A stretch of 17,445 nt of DNA from an uncultured Acidimicrobiaceae bacterium (lineage in GTDB: Bacteria; Actinomycetota; Acidimicrobiia; Spongiisociales; UBA5794), in assembly GCA_947258635.1 (NCBI GenBank), contig CAMYJM010000007.1, forward strand, positions 1-17,445. Direction: 5' to 3'. A program made the translations under genes and the position numbers. Of the stretch, positions 6,881 through 14,308 are shown one piece after another (within the stretch, counting starts at the first letter, position 1; the number at the start of each line of letters is the position of its first letter). The notes beneath the pieces were generated by a model that saw only the letters and a program-made list of their open reading frames with translations, was not told where the DNA came from and searched no databases.

Positions 6881-7804
6881 TCACTCCATCGCCTCGACCA
6901 TGGCGGCCCCGAGGTCGGAAGGCGTCGGGGCTATAGTCACGCCGGCTGCCGTCAGCGCCGAGATCTTGGCATCCGCCGTTCCCATGCCACCCGAGATGAT
7001 GGCGCCGGCGTGGCCCATACGCTTGCCGGGAGGCGCCGTCGTGCCGGCGATGAATCCGGCAACCGGCTTGGTCATGTTGGCAGAGATCCAGGCGGCAGCC
7101 TCCTCTTCGGCGGTGCCACCGATCTCGCCGATCATGATGACCCCCTCAGTGACCGGATCATCGTTGAAGAGCTCGAGCACGTCGACGAAGTTCGTCCCGT
7201 TCACCGGGTCGCCCCCTATGCCGACGGCAGTCGTCTGCCCGAGGCCGATCGTCGTCAGCTGGTACACGGCCTCGTACGTCAAGGTCCCCGATCGGCTCAC
7301 CACGCCGACGCGGCCCGGCTGGTGGATGTATCCGGGCATGATCCCGATCTTGCACTCCGCCGGAGTGATCACGCCGGGGCAGTTGGGACCGACCAGCCGG
7401 GTCTCTCGATCCTGGAGGTAACGCTTGGCGCGCACCATGTCGGCCACTGGAATGCCCTCGGTGATGCACACGACGAGGTCGATGCCGGCCTCGGCCGCTT
7501 CCATGATGGCGTCGGCGGCAAACGGGGGCGGCACGTAGACGACACTGACGGTGGCGCCCGCCTCACTCATCGCCTCAGCCACCGACCGGAAGATCGGAAC
7601 ATCGACGTCATAGGTATCCGGGCGGCCGGGGACGCCCGAGTGATCGGTCTCGCCGGTGAACTTCTCGACGGTCCCCGCCTTCGAAGGATGGACCGCGGCG
7701 ACCATCCGGGTGCCGTAGGCGATGGCCTTGTCGGTGTGGAAGCTCCCGGTGCGGCCGAGGCCCTGGATCAGGACCCTGGTGTCGGCATTGACGAGGATGC
7801 TCAT
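6881..7804 (-). CDS. sucD: Succinate-CoA ligase, alpha subunit (variant N-terminus)
   Basis: With SucC, interconverts succinyl-CoA and succinate with formation of ATP or GTP in the TCA cycle. The phosphohistidine is His265 in GHAGAIISGG; GPNCPGVITP, IMPGYIH, VVSRSGTLTYEAV and GIGGDP are classical. The CoA-binding N-terminus is unusual: where most SucD proteins have QGxTGxxGxFH and TPGKGG, this one has QGLGRTGSFH (14-23) and HPSKAG (39-44), followed by an insertion of roughly 20 residues (about 45-66, FTGETDHSGVPGRPD) before VPIFRSVAEA. This accounts for the length of 307 against about 290. ATG 7802-7804 overlaps the sucC stop (ATGA), with GGAG 8 nt upstream. The protein otherwise looks intact and functional. 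Confidence 0.94.
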   Translation of the reverse strand: MSILVNADTRVLIQGLGRTGSFHTDKAIAYGTRMVAAVHPSKAGTVEKFTGETDHSGVPGRPDTYDVDVPIFRSVAEAMSEAGATVSVVYVPPPFAADAIMEAAEAGIDLVVCITEGIPVADMVRAKRYLQDRETRLVGPNCPGVITPAECKIGIMPGYIHQPGRVGVVSRSGTLTYEAVYQLTTIGLGQTTAVGIGGDPVNGTNFVDVLELFNDDPVTEGVIMIGEIGGTAEEEAAAWISANMTKPVAGFIAGTTAPPGKRMGHAGAIISGGMGTADAKISALTAAGVTIAPTPSDLGAAMVEAME

Positions 7805-9024
7805 GAGGTCAGCTCCACGATCTTCTTCGCTCCATCCTTCATGTCGGTGGCACTGACTGCGTTCAGCCCCGATTCATCAATGATCTGCTTGCCGAGCTCG
7901 ACGTTGGTGCCCTCGAGGCGGACGACCAGCGGCACGTCGAGGCCGACCTCGCCGACGGCTTCGACTACTCCCTCCGCGATCGTGTCGCACCTCATGATCC
8001 CGCCGAAGATATTCACGAAGATGCCCTTGACGTTGGGGTCGGCGGTGATCAGCTTGAAGGCCTCGGCGATCTTGTCGGCGGTGGCCCCTCCGCCGACGTC
8101 GAGGAAGTTGGCCGGCTCGCCGCCGACGTACTTGATGATGTCCATCGTCGCCATGGCGAGGCCGGCGCCGTTGACCATGCAGCCGATGGTGCCGTCCAGC
8201 TTGATGAAGCTCAGATCATGCTCTTTGGCGGCGGCTTCGGCGGGGTCTTCTTCGCTGAGGTCGCGCATCGCCATCACCTCGGGATGGCGGTAGAGGGCGT
8301 TGGCCTCGAAGCTCATCTTGCCGTCGAGAGCCATCACCTTGCCGTCCGCAGTCACCACCAGCGGGTTGATCTCGATCATGTCGGCGTCGAGCTCCACGGC
8401 AGCGGTCGACAGCGCTCGCACGAACTTGGCCGCGTTGCGCTGGGCGTCGCCTTCGAGCCCGAGGCCATGAGCCAGCCGGGCCGCCTGGAAGGCCAGTAGA
8501 CCGTGGGCCGGGTCGATCTCCTCGCGCAGGATCTTCTCCGGGGTTTCGGCGGCGACCACCTCGATCTCGGTGCCCCCTTCGCTCGAGGCCATCACGATGT
8601 TGCGGCTGACGGCCCGGTCGAGCAGCACCGACAGGTACAGCTCGTCGGCGATGTCGATGCCCTGCTCGATGTAGAGCGTATTGACCTTCTTGCCGTCGGG
8701 CCCGGTCTGGATCGTCACCAGGGTCGAGCCGAGCATGTTCCACGCCAGCTCCCTGACCCGGTCCTCGGCGGCGGCGATGCCGCCATCGATGCCCGCCGTC
8801 ACAACGTTGACGCCGCCGATGTCGGGGTGCTCCTTGAAGCGGCCCTTGCCCCTCCCCCCGGCGTGGATCTGGGCCTTCACGACAACCACTTTGTTGCCGG
8901 TTTCTTCGATCAGCGGGCGCACGGCGGCGACGGCCTCATCGACTGAGGTGGCGACAATGCCGCGGGGAACGGGAATCCCGCGGGCGGCCATCAACTGCTT
9001 GGCCTGGTACTCGTGAATCTTCAA
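7801..9024 (-). CDS. sucC: Succinate-CoA ligase, beta subunit
   Basis: ATP-grasp subunit that binds nucleotide and succinate; partner of SucD. The 407-residue product starts MKIHEYQAKQL, as the family does. It carries KAQIHAGGRGKG (50-61), EINPLVV, ALDGKMSFEANALYRH, DGTIGCMVNGAGLAM, FLDVGGGA, NIFGGIMRCD and RLEGTNVELGK. The start is TTG 9022-9024: no ATG fits, the N-terminus aligns with the family only from here, and GGAG lies 9 nt upstream. Its stop overlaps the sucD start. It lies 75 nt after the gene for a B12-binding mutase subunit, whose probable product, succinyl-CoA, is the substrate of this enzyme. Nucleotide preference (ATP or GTP) cannot be told from what I see. Confidence 0.97.
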   Translation of the reverse strand: MKIHEYQAKQLMAARGIPVPRGIVATSVDEAVAAVRPLIEETGNKVVVVKAQIHAGGRGKGRFKEHPDIGGVNVVTAGIDGGIAAAEDRVRELAWNMLGSTLVTIQTGPDGKKVNTLYIEQGIDIADELYLSVLLDRAVSRNIVMASSEGGTEIEVVAAETPEKILREEIDPAHGLLAFQAARLAHGLGLEGDAQRNAAKFVRALSTAAVELDADMIEINPLVVTADGKVMALDGKMSFEANALYRHPEVMAMRDLSEEDPAEAAAKEHDLSFIKLDGTIGCMVNGAGLAMATMDIIKYVGGEPANFLDVGGGATADKIAEAFKLITADPNVKGIFVNIFGGIMRCDTIAEGVVEAVGEVGLDVPLVVRLEGTNVELGKQIIDESGLNAVSATDMKDGAKKIVELTS

Positions 9025-9099
9025 GGGGCGTCACTCCATCGGGTCAGATGTTGCGGAGTCAAGCGCAAATCCAGCGACGTCTCCAACTCGGCAGCGAGC

Positions 9100-9483
9100 C
9101 TATAAGTTCTCGTTCACCCAATCGGTGATCTCCTGGAGCGACGTTCCCGGCCCGAAAACCGCCTTGATGCCCTTGGACTGCAGCTCCTCGATGTCGGCCT
9201 CGGGGATGATTCCGCCACCGAACACGACGATGTCAGCGGCATCGCGTTCGGCGAGCAGCTCGGCCACCCGGGGAAAGAGTGTCATGTGGGCACCCGACAG
9301 CGCAGACAGACCAACGGCGACGACGTCTTCCTCGAGAGCGGCGTCGACGATCTGTTCCGGCGTCTGATGGAGACCGGTGTAGATCACCTCACACCCGGCA
9401 TCGCGTAGGGCCCGCGCCACGACCTTGGCACCCCGGTCGTGCCCGTCGAGACCGGGCTTGGCAATGAGAATCCGCGTTGGCAT
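9100..9483 (-). CDS. Stand-alone B12-binding subunit of an acyl-CoA mutase (methylmalonyl-CoA mutase type)
   Basis: A 127-residue flavodoxin-like cobalamin-binding domain. The B12 signature DGHDRG (13-18) provides His15 as the lower cobalt ligand; GLSALSGAH (58-66) and VFGGGIIPEADIEEL (87-101) complete the site. The length and opening (TRILIAKPGLDGHDRG) match separate small subunits or C-terminal domains of methylmalonyl-, isobutyryl- and ethylmalonyl-CoA mutases. The large catalytic subunit is not in the window, so the substrate is not settled. Position just upstream of sucCD favours methylmalonyl-CoA to succinyl-CoA. The frame is open 29 codons further up, but that part is unlike the family and crosses a hairpin, so ATG 9481-9483 is used. 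There is no Shine-Dalgarno site; TACCCT ends 6 nt before the ATG. Confidence 0.9.
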   Translation of the reverse strand: MPTRILIAKPGLDGHDRGAKVVARALRDAGCEVIYTGLHQTPEQIVDAALEEDVVAVGLSALSGAHMTLFPRVAELLAERDAADIVVFGGGIIPEADIEELQSKGIKAVFGPGTSLQEITDWVNENL

Positions 9484-9526
9484 TGGGCAAGGGTAACGCG
9501 AGAGTATCGGCGCCGGGTTGCCCTGT

Positions 9527-9574
9527 GTTCTTGCGGACATAAGCGCCATATGTGGCGCGGATATCCGCAAGAAC
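9527..9574. repeat. 48-nt compound palindrome between pcrA and the mutase gene
   Basis: Outer arms GTTCTTGCGGA (9527-9537) and TCCGCAAGAAC (9564-9574) are perfectly complementary over 11 bp. Inside, GCGCCA (9543-9548) and TGGCGC (9553-9558) form a second 6-bp stem with a TATG loop. The hairpin lies 30 nt after the pcrA stop and 43 nt before the mutase start. No U-run follows on either strand, so it is not a classical intrinsic terminator; a REP-like element, an operator or a processing site are options. Confidence 0.7.
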
Positions 9575-9603
9575 GGAAAGGACGAATCGACGCTGCGAGC
9601 CCC

Positions 9604-11784
9604 CTACACCTTCTCCAGCGGCGCCCAGGCGAGCAGCAGGCGCTTCTTGCCGTGGACGCTGAACTCGACGAAGGCCTCGGCGCGGTCGCCTTCTCCGGTG
9701 ATGTCCTCGACGACCCCGTCGCCCCAGTGGGCATGGCGGACGCGATCACCGCGGCCGATCTCGTCGCCTTCGACCCGTTGTTGCGGGCCGGCGGCCAGTT
9801 CCATTCGGCTGCGCTTCTGCCGAGTGGCGTTCTCGGTGAGGTGGTCGGGTATCTCGCGCAGGAAGCGGCTCGGCGGGTTGAAGCTGTTGCCGCCCCACAA
9901 GTTGCGACTCCACGCCCGGGTGAGATAGAGAGACTCCTCGGCCCTGGTGATGCCGACGTAGGCCAGCCGCCGCTCTTCCTCCAGCTCCACCGGATCGCCC
10001 AGGGACCGCATGTGGGGGAACACCCCGTCTTCGAGGCCCGCGATGAACACAACCGGGAACTCGAGGCCCTTGGCGTTGTGCAGCGTCATCAGCGTGACGA
10101 CATCTGTGTCTTCGTAGCTGTCCATGTCGGTGACCAGGCTGATCGACTCCAGAAAGGCGTTGAGCCGGGCCATGCCGTCCATCTCGGTCCAATCAGCGAG
10201 CCCAACGGCGGCCGGGCCGGTCTCCTCGAAGTCGGCGGCGGCGGACAGGAGCTCCTTGAGGTTCTCCTCGCGGCCCATCGCCTCGATGCTCCGCTCGGAA
10301 CGCACCCAATCCATGTAGCCGGACATCTCGAGCACCGCCTCGAGCGCCGCCGAGGGACCATCGGTCGCCGCGGCCGCCAGGTGATCGTAGAGGCCGACGA
10401 ACTCTGCAATCGCCTTCTGCGCTCGGGTACTGAGCCGATCGTTCTGGTCGGCCTCGCGGAGACCCTCCAGCAGTGTGATCCCGCCCTGTTCGACGTATCG
10501 ATCGACGTGGGCGACGCTCGTATCGCCGATGGAGCGTTTCGGCGTGTTGACGATCCGCTTCAGCGATACGACGTCGTCCGGGTTCACCAGCACCCGCAGG
10601 TAGGCGAGCGCGTCCTTCACCTCGCGGCGGTCGTAGTACTTCAAGCCGCCGACAACCTGATACGGGATGGCGTACTTGACGAACAGCTCTTCAATCACGC
10701 GGCTCTGGGCGTTGGTGCGGTAGAACACCGCGATGTCCGAGAGCCGTCGCCCCGCCTTCTCGAGGGTGCCAACCTCCTCGGCGATGTAGGCGGCTTCATC
10801 GTGCTCATCCTGAGCCTCGTAGGTCCTGACCCGGTCACCGTGCCCGGTGTCGGTCCAGAGCCGTTTCGGGGCGCGGCCGGTGTTGTTGGAGATCACGGAG
10901 TTGGCCGCCTCGAGGATCGTCTGCGTCGATCGATAGTTCTGCTCGAGCAGGATGATGCGGGCGTCGGGGAAGTCCTTCTCGAACTCGTTGATGTTTCGAA
11001 TGTCGGCGCCGCGGAATCGGTAGATCGACTGGTCGGAGTCGCCGACGACACACAAGTTGCGATGAGTATCGGTCAGGAGACGTACCAGCATGTACTGGGC
11101 GTGGTTGGTGTCCTGGTACTCGTCCACCAGCACGTACTGGAAACGCTGCTGGTAGTGGCCGAGCACGTCCGGGTAGGCCTGCAGCAGCTCGACGGTGACC
11201 ATCAGCATGTCGTCGAAGTCCATAGCCGAGGCCTCGACGAGGCGCTGCTGATAGAGCCGGTACACGTCGGCGACTTTCTCGTGATAGAAGCCGGCATCGT
11301 TGTGGGCGAAGCTCTCGAAATCGATCAGCTCGTTCTTCGCCGCCGAGATCGCCGCCCGGATATTCCGCGGCGGAAACCGCTTCGGATCCAGATCGAGATC
11401 CTTGATACACAGCGTGATCAACCGCAGCGAGTCGGCCTGGTCGTAGATCGAGAAAGACGACCGATACCCGAGCCGATGCGCCTCTCGCCGCAAAATGCGC
11501 GAACAACTGGAGTGGAAGGTCGACACCCACATGTCACGCACAATTCCCCCGACTAGGGCCCCGACACGCTCCTTCATCTCTGTCGCCGCTTTGTTGGTGA
11601 ACGTGATGGCCAGAATTGCGAACGGCGACACGCCGTGATCTTCGATGAGATGGGCCACACGCCGGGTCAGCACCCTGGTCTTGCCGGACCCGGCACCGGC
11701 GACGACGAGCACGGGACCGTCGATGGCGGCTACCGCCTCGCGCTGGGCAGGATTGAGATCATCGAGCAGGAGGGAGTCCGGCAT
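9604..11784 (-). CDS. pcrA: Superfamily 1 DNA helicase PcrA/UvrD
   Basis: ATP-driven 3'-5' DNA helicase and translocase acting in nucleotide-excision repair, removal of RecA filaments and transcription-replication conflicts. All SF1A motifs are present in 726 residues: LNPAQREAV Q-motif (10-18), Walker A AGAGSGKT (29-36), TFTNKAATEM (61-70), Walker B DEYQD (221-225), GDSDQSIYRFRGAD (248-261), EQNYRS, TLHNAKGLEFPVVF and RRLAYVGITRAEE. The last 50 residues (about 675-726, GDRVRHAHWGDGVV to WAPLEKV) form the Tudor-like domain that in Bacillus PcrA and E. coli UvrD contacts RNA polymerase. Start ATG 11782-11784 has no Shine-Dalgarno site but lies 8 nt after a perfect TATAAT, predicting a leaderless mRNA. 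It follows the CheA-like gene by 50 nt and is otherwise unrelated to its neighbours. Confidence 0.97.
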   Translation of the reverse strand: MPDSLLLDDLNPAQREAVAAIDGPVLVVAGAGSGKTRVLTRRVAHLIEDHGVSPFAILAITFTNKAATEMKERVGALVGGIVRDMWVSTFHSSCSRILRREAHRLGYRSSFSIYDQADSLRLITLCIKDLDLDPKRFPPRNIRAAISAAKNELIDFESFAHNDAGFYHEKVADVYRLYQQRLVEASAMDFDDMLMVTVELLQAYPDVLGHYQQRFQYVLVDEYQDTNHAQYMLVRLLTDTHRNLCVVGDSDQSIYRFRGADIRNINEFEKDFPDARIILLEQNYRSTQTILEAANSVISNNTGRAPKRLWTDTGHGDRVRTYEAQDEHDEAAYIAEEVGTLEKAGRRLSDIAVFYRTNAQSRVIEELFVKYAIPYQVVGGLKYYDRREVKDALAYLRVLVNPDDVVSLKRIVNTPKRSIGDTSVAHVDRYVEQGGITLLEGLREADQNDRLSTRAQKAIAEFVGLYDHLAAAATDGPSAALEAVLEMSGYMDWVRSERSIEAMGREENLKELLSAAADFEETGPAAVGLADWTEMDGMARLNAFLESISLVTDMDSYEDTDVVTLMTLHNAKGLEFPVVFIAGLEDGVFPHMRSLGDPVELEEERRLAYVGITRAEESLYLTRAWSRNLWGGNSFNPPSRFLREIPDHLTENATRQKRSRMELAAGPQQRVEGDEIGRGDRVRHAHWGDGVVEDITGEGDRAEAFVEFSVHGKKRLLLAWAPLEKV

Positions 11785-11792
11785 GGAGGCCG

Positions 11793-11798
11793 ATTATA
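11793..11798 (-). promoter_or_regulatory. Consensus -10 box (TATAAT) for leaderless pcrA
   Basis: The minus strand reads TATAAT followed by CGGCCTCC and then ATG. With 8 nt between the box and the start codon, the transcription start should fall on or next to the A of ATG. No Shine-Dalgarno sequence is present in between. The region 17-19 nt upstream is GC-rich and contains no good TTGACA-like -35. Confidence 0.65.
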
Positions 11799-11834
11799 CG
11801 GGGGCCGACCGCACCGAGTTACACCGGCGTAGTT

Positions 11835-14144
11835 TCAGCTAGTCGAGGCGAGCATGGCTCGCAACGTCTCTGCGAGAGCCCCCTCACGAAAGTCGGCTTT
11901 GTCGAAGAAGACGTCAACGCCGGCCGCTTTGGACCGGGCCTTGTCGTCTTCACTGGCGACGCCGGACAACATCACAACTGGCACGTTGATGCCGCGCTCG
12001 CGAACCATGGTGACGAGCTGGGCCCCATCCTGCTGGGGCATCGAGAAGTCAACAACGAGCGCATCCACCTCGTTGCCGGCCAGGATGTCGAGAGCCTCAG
12101 CCGCGCTCGAAGCGACCGAGGTCACGAAGCCGCTGGAGGCCAGAGCCCCCGAGACCACGGCGCGAGCTCCAATGGAGTCGTCGACGACCAGTACGCGAGC
12201 GTCGGGCTTGTCTTCGACGGACACAGACCGGGTGCGCGAGACGAGGGCGGCCGCGTCGAGAACCAGCACAACCTCGCCACCCCCGAGGAGCGCAGCTCCC
12301 GTGATGTGCGACGGGCCGGCGAGCAACGGTCCCAGCTCCTTGGCGGCCACCTCGCGAATCCCGTGAACATTTCTCACGGCTATCGCCACCGAGCCAATCC
12401 GATGGGATATCACCAGGATGCTCTTGGGAGCCAGATCATCGGTGGCACCGACGAGCTCTCCCAGCGGCGAGACCGGCAACCGTTGGCCGGCCCACTCGAG
12501 CACCGGCTGCCCGCCACTCGAATCGATGGCCGCGCCCTCGATGCTCAGAACCTCTTCGACGACGGCTTCCGGAATCCCCCACTGCATCCCGGCGCTCTCG
12601 AAGATCATCACCCTCTGCAAAGCCCGCGACGTCGGGACGGTTATGGTCACGGTCGTCCCCTGGCCCAGCGTAGATTCCAACCGAACCCGTCCGAAGAGTG
12701 ATTCAACAGCCTCGGATACCGAGGAAAGGCCTTTGTCGCTGCCGCCCAGGTCCGGCATGCCACCTGTGGAGAACCCGGGGTTGAAGACGGCATCCTTGAG
12801 CTTGGAAGGATCGGCGGCTTCTTCAGCCGTCAGCATGCCATTGTCGATTGCCGCCCGTCGCACCGAATCCCAATCGATGCCAGCCCCGTCGTCGGACACC
12901 ACGAGCTCGGCGCGCCGATCTTTGATGACCGCGGAAAGCGAGATCGAGCCGGTTGGTGCCTTGCCGGCCTTTTGGCGCGCCTCGGCGGATTCGATGCCAT
13001 GGGTGATGCAATTCACGACGAGCTGGCGCAGCGGGTCGGCAATCTTGTCGAGCACCTGCCTGTCGACTACGACTTCGGTGTCTCCCACGATCTCGAAACG
13101 GACCTCTTTGTCGAGTTTCTTGGCAACGAACCGAACCAGTTGGGGCAATGTGTTCGTCATCGAGGACAGCGGAACTGCGGCCAGTTGCATGGCGTCGTGC
13201 TCGAGCTCGTTGGCAGCCTGGAGGATCGCGCCGAAGGCGGCTTCGAGGGCCTCGAGGTCATCGGAATTGCGGACCGATTTGATCCGGTGGTCGGTCGCTT
13301 CGAGGTCAATGCGAATCCGCGCCACGAGATTGATGAGCCGGTACATTCGTCCCGCGCTCACCGGCAGCGTCTCAACGCTCGCCCAACTTTCGACGGCCCC
13401 GAGCAGCCCACCGAGGTCGGCAGTGATGGAAGCCGCCGCCGGGGTTTCCATCGACCGGATCGGCTCGAGCTCGGGGAGCGGAACATCCGGAACCTTGGGA
13501 CGACGTGGGCGCACATACTCGTGAAGGAACTCGTCGGGCCGCCCCTGCTCCGAATCTTGCGCACCCTCGGCCGCCGGGGGCGGGCGGCTCACGACCGGCG
13601 TGGCCGTTTCCGACGTCTGCGGGTTGATCCGGGGACGCCGCGCGTTCTCCTCGCCCGAAGACTCGACCCCCTCCGCGGCGGGCTCTGGAGCCGCGTCCTC
13701 AGCCGGAACGGGAGCATCGACGGCTTCGACGGCGCGCAACTTTGGCTTGGCAGCGGGAGAGGCCGCGCCCAGGGCTTCGTCGAGCAGGCGCATCGCTTCC
13801 ACCAGATCCGGGGTCCCGGCTACGGGATCACCGGTACCGGCATCCGTGAGAACGCGAGCCACTCCGACAATACCTTCGCCGATATCGGTGCTCGCGGTCA
13901 GCTCCTCGGACTGCACTCGGCGCCACAGCATCTCCAGCTGTTGGCCGGCCACCGAGATCGCGTCGTATCCCATGACTCGTCCGGTGCCCTTTATCGTGTG
14001 GCCCTCGCGGAGCATGGTGTTGACTATGTCCGGGTCGATCGTGCCACTGATCATGGCCTCTCCACCCTCGACGAGCCGCGCCGAGCGCTCTTCGAGCTCG
14101 GACATGAACATCGCCTGCAACTCTGGATCATCAGTCCAGGTCAC
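11835..14144 (-). CDS. CheA-like hybrid histidine kinase with C-terminal receiver domain
   Basis: Soluble two-component signalling protein of 769 residues. Order: Hpt/P1 domain (about 1-110) with phospho-acceptor His49 in GHTIKGTG; a Pro/Ala/Glu-rich linker (about 115-250) replacing a P2 domain; P3 dimerisation segment (about 255-380); HATPase domain with N-box LVVNCITHGIES, DDGAGID and VFNPGFST; CheW-like P5 (about 530-640); receiver (649-769) with DD at its start, phospho-acceptor Asp699 in VVDFSMPQQDG and Lys749. The ATP-lid motif reads GGSDKGLSSV where CheA usually has GRGVGMDVV, so a conserved glycine is lost. No transmembrane segment, chemoreceptor, cheW, cheB/cheR or pilus gene is nearby. 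Start is GTG 14142-14144 with GAGG 6 nt upstream. Roles in motility, type IV pili or another output cannot be separated by sequence alone. Confidence 0.88.
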   Translation of the reverse strand: MTWTDDPELQAMFMSELEERSARLVEGGEAMISGTIDPDIVNTMLREGHTIKGTGRVMGYDAISVAGQQLEMLWRRVQSEELTASTDIGEGIVGVARVLTDAGTGDPVAGTPDLVEAMRLLDEALGAASPAAKPKLRAVEAVDAPVPAEDAAPEPAAEGVESSGEENARRPRINPQTSETATPVVSRPPPAAEGAQDSEQGRPDEFLHEYVRPRRPKVPDVPLPELEPIRSMETPAAASITADLGGLLGAVESWASVETLPVSAGRMYRLINLVARIRIDLEATDHRIKSVRNSDDLEALEAAFGAILQAANELEHDAMQLAAVPLSSMTNTLPQLVRFVAKKLDKEVRFEIVGDTEVVVDRQVLDKIADPLRQLVVNCITHGIESAEARQKAGKAPTGSISLSAVIKDRRAELVVSDDGAGIDWDSVRRAAIDNGMLTAEEAADPSKLKDAVFNPGFSTGGMPDLGGSDKGLSSVSEAVESLFGRVRLESTLGQGTTVTITVPTSRALQRVMIFESAGMQWGIPEAVVEEVLSIEGAAIDSSGGQPVLEWAGQRLPVSPLGELVGATDDLAPKSILVISHRIGSVAIAVRNVHGIREVAAKELGPLLAGPSHITGAALLGGGEVVLVLDAAALVSRTRSVSVEDKPDARVLVVDDSIGARAVVSGALASSGFVTSVASSAAEALDILAGNEVDALVVDFSMPQQDGAQLVTMVRERGINVPVVMLSGVASEDDKARSKAAGVDVFFDKADFREGALAETLRAMLASTS

Positions 14145-14174
14145 GATTCACCTCGGAGGAGTTCTTCCAAATGC

Positions 14175-14208
14175 CTGCATGGGTGATATCGACGAAAACC
14201 CGATGCAG
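14175..14208. repeat. Hairpin in the cheA-like leader region
   Basis: CTGCAT plus GGGT (14175-14184) pairs with ACCC plus ATGCAG (14198-14208) around one bulged G (14202), with a 13-nt loop. It lies 30 nt upstream of the GTG start of the CheA-like gene and could be part of its 5' untranslated region. It matches no riboswitch consensus known to me. Confidence 0.4.
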
Positions 14209-14270
14209 CTGTAGGAGTGTCTAGATACCCGTCGTGCCGGGCCTACGGGGGACCGCGAACGCGACCGAGA

Positions 14271-14298
14271 TGCGTGGTGCGCGGTGCGTGGTACGGGG
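14271..14298. repeat. Second heptanucleotide tandem repeat (4 units)
   Basis: Four consecutive plus-strand 7-mers: TGCGTGG, TGCGCGG, TGCGTGG and TACGGGG. On the minus strand and in another phase they read TACCACG, CACCGCG and CACCACG, i.e. YACCRCG. The block lies 10 nt after the guaA stop in the 164-nt guaA to cheA-like spacer. The rest of that spacer holds one hairpin (14175-14208) and a short GC-rich stretch without a gene. Confidence 0.65.
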
Positions 14299-14308
14299 TC
14301 CGATTTCA

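Noticed and set aside
9484..9570. Longer start for the B12-binding subunit
   Set aside because: The extra 29 residues read through the palindrome and do not resemble the family N-terminus.
9025..9603. Cobalamin riboswitch near the B12-dependent gene
   Set aside because: The spacers on either side are too short (about 75 and 120 nt) and I find no B12-box-like sequence; the only structure is the simple compound palindrome.
9439..11556. 705-codon plus-strand open frame
   Set aside because: It lies antisense to pcrA and reflects high-GC codon bias; its translation is rich in Val/Asp/Arg/His with no motif, while the minus strand encodes a complete helicase.
12972..14186. 404-codon plus-strand open frame
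   Set aside because: It is an antisense shadow of the CheA-like gene; its His/Arg-rich translation has no domain.
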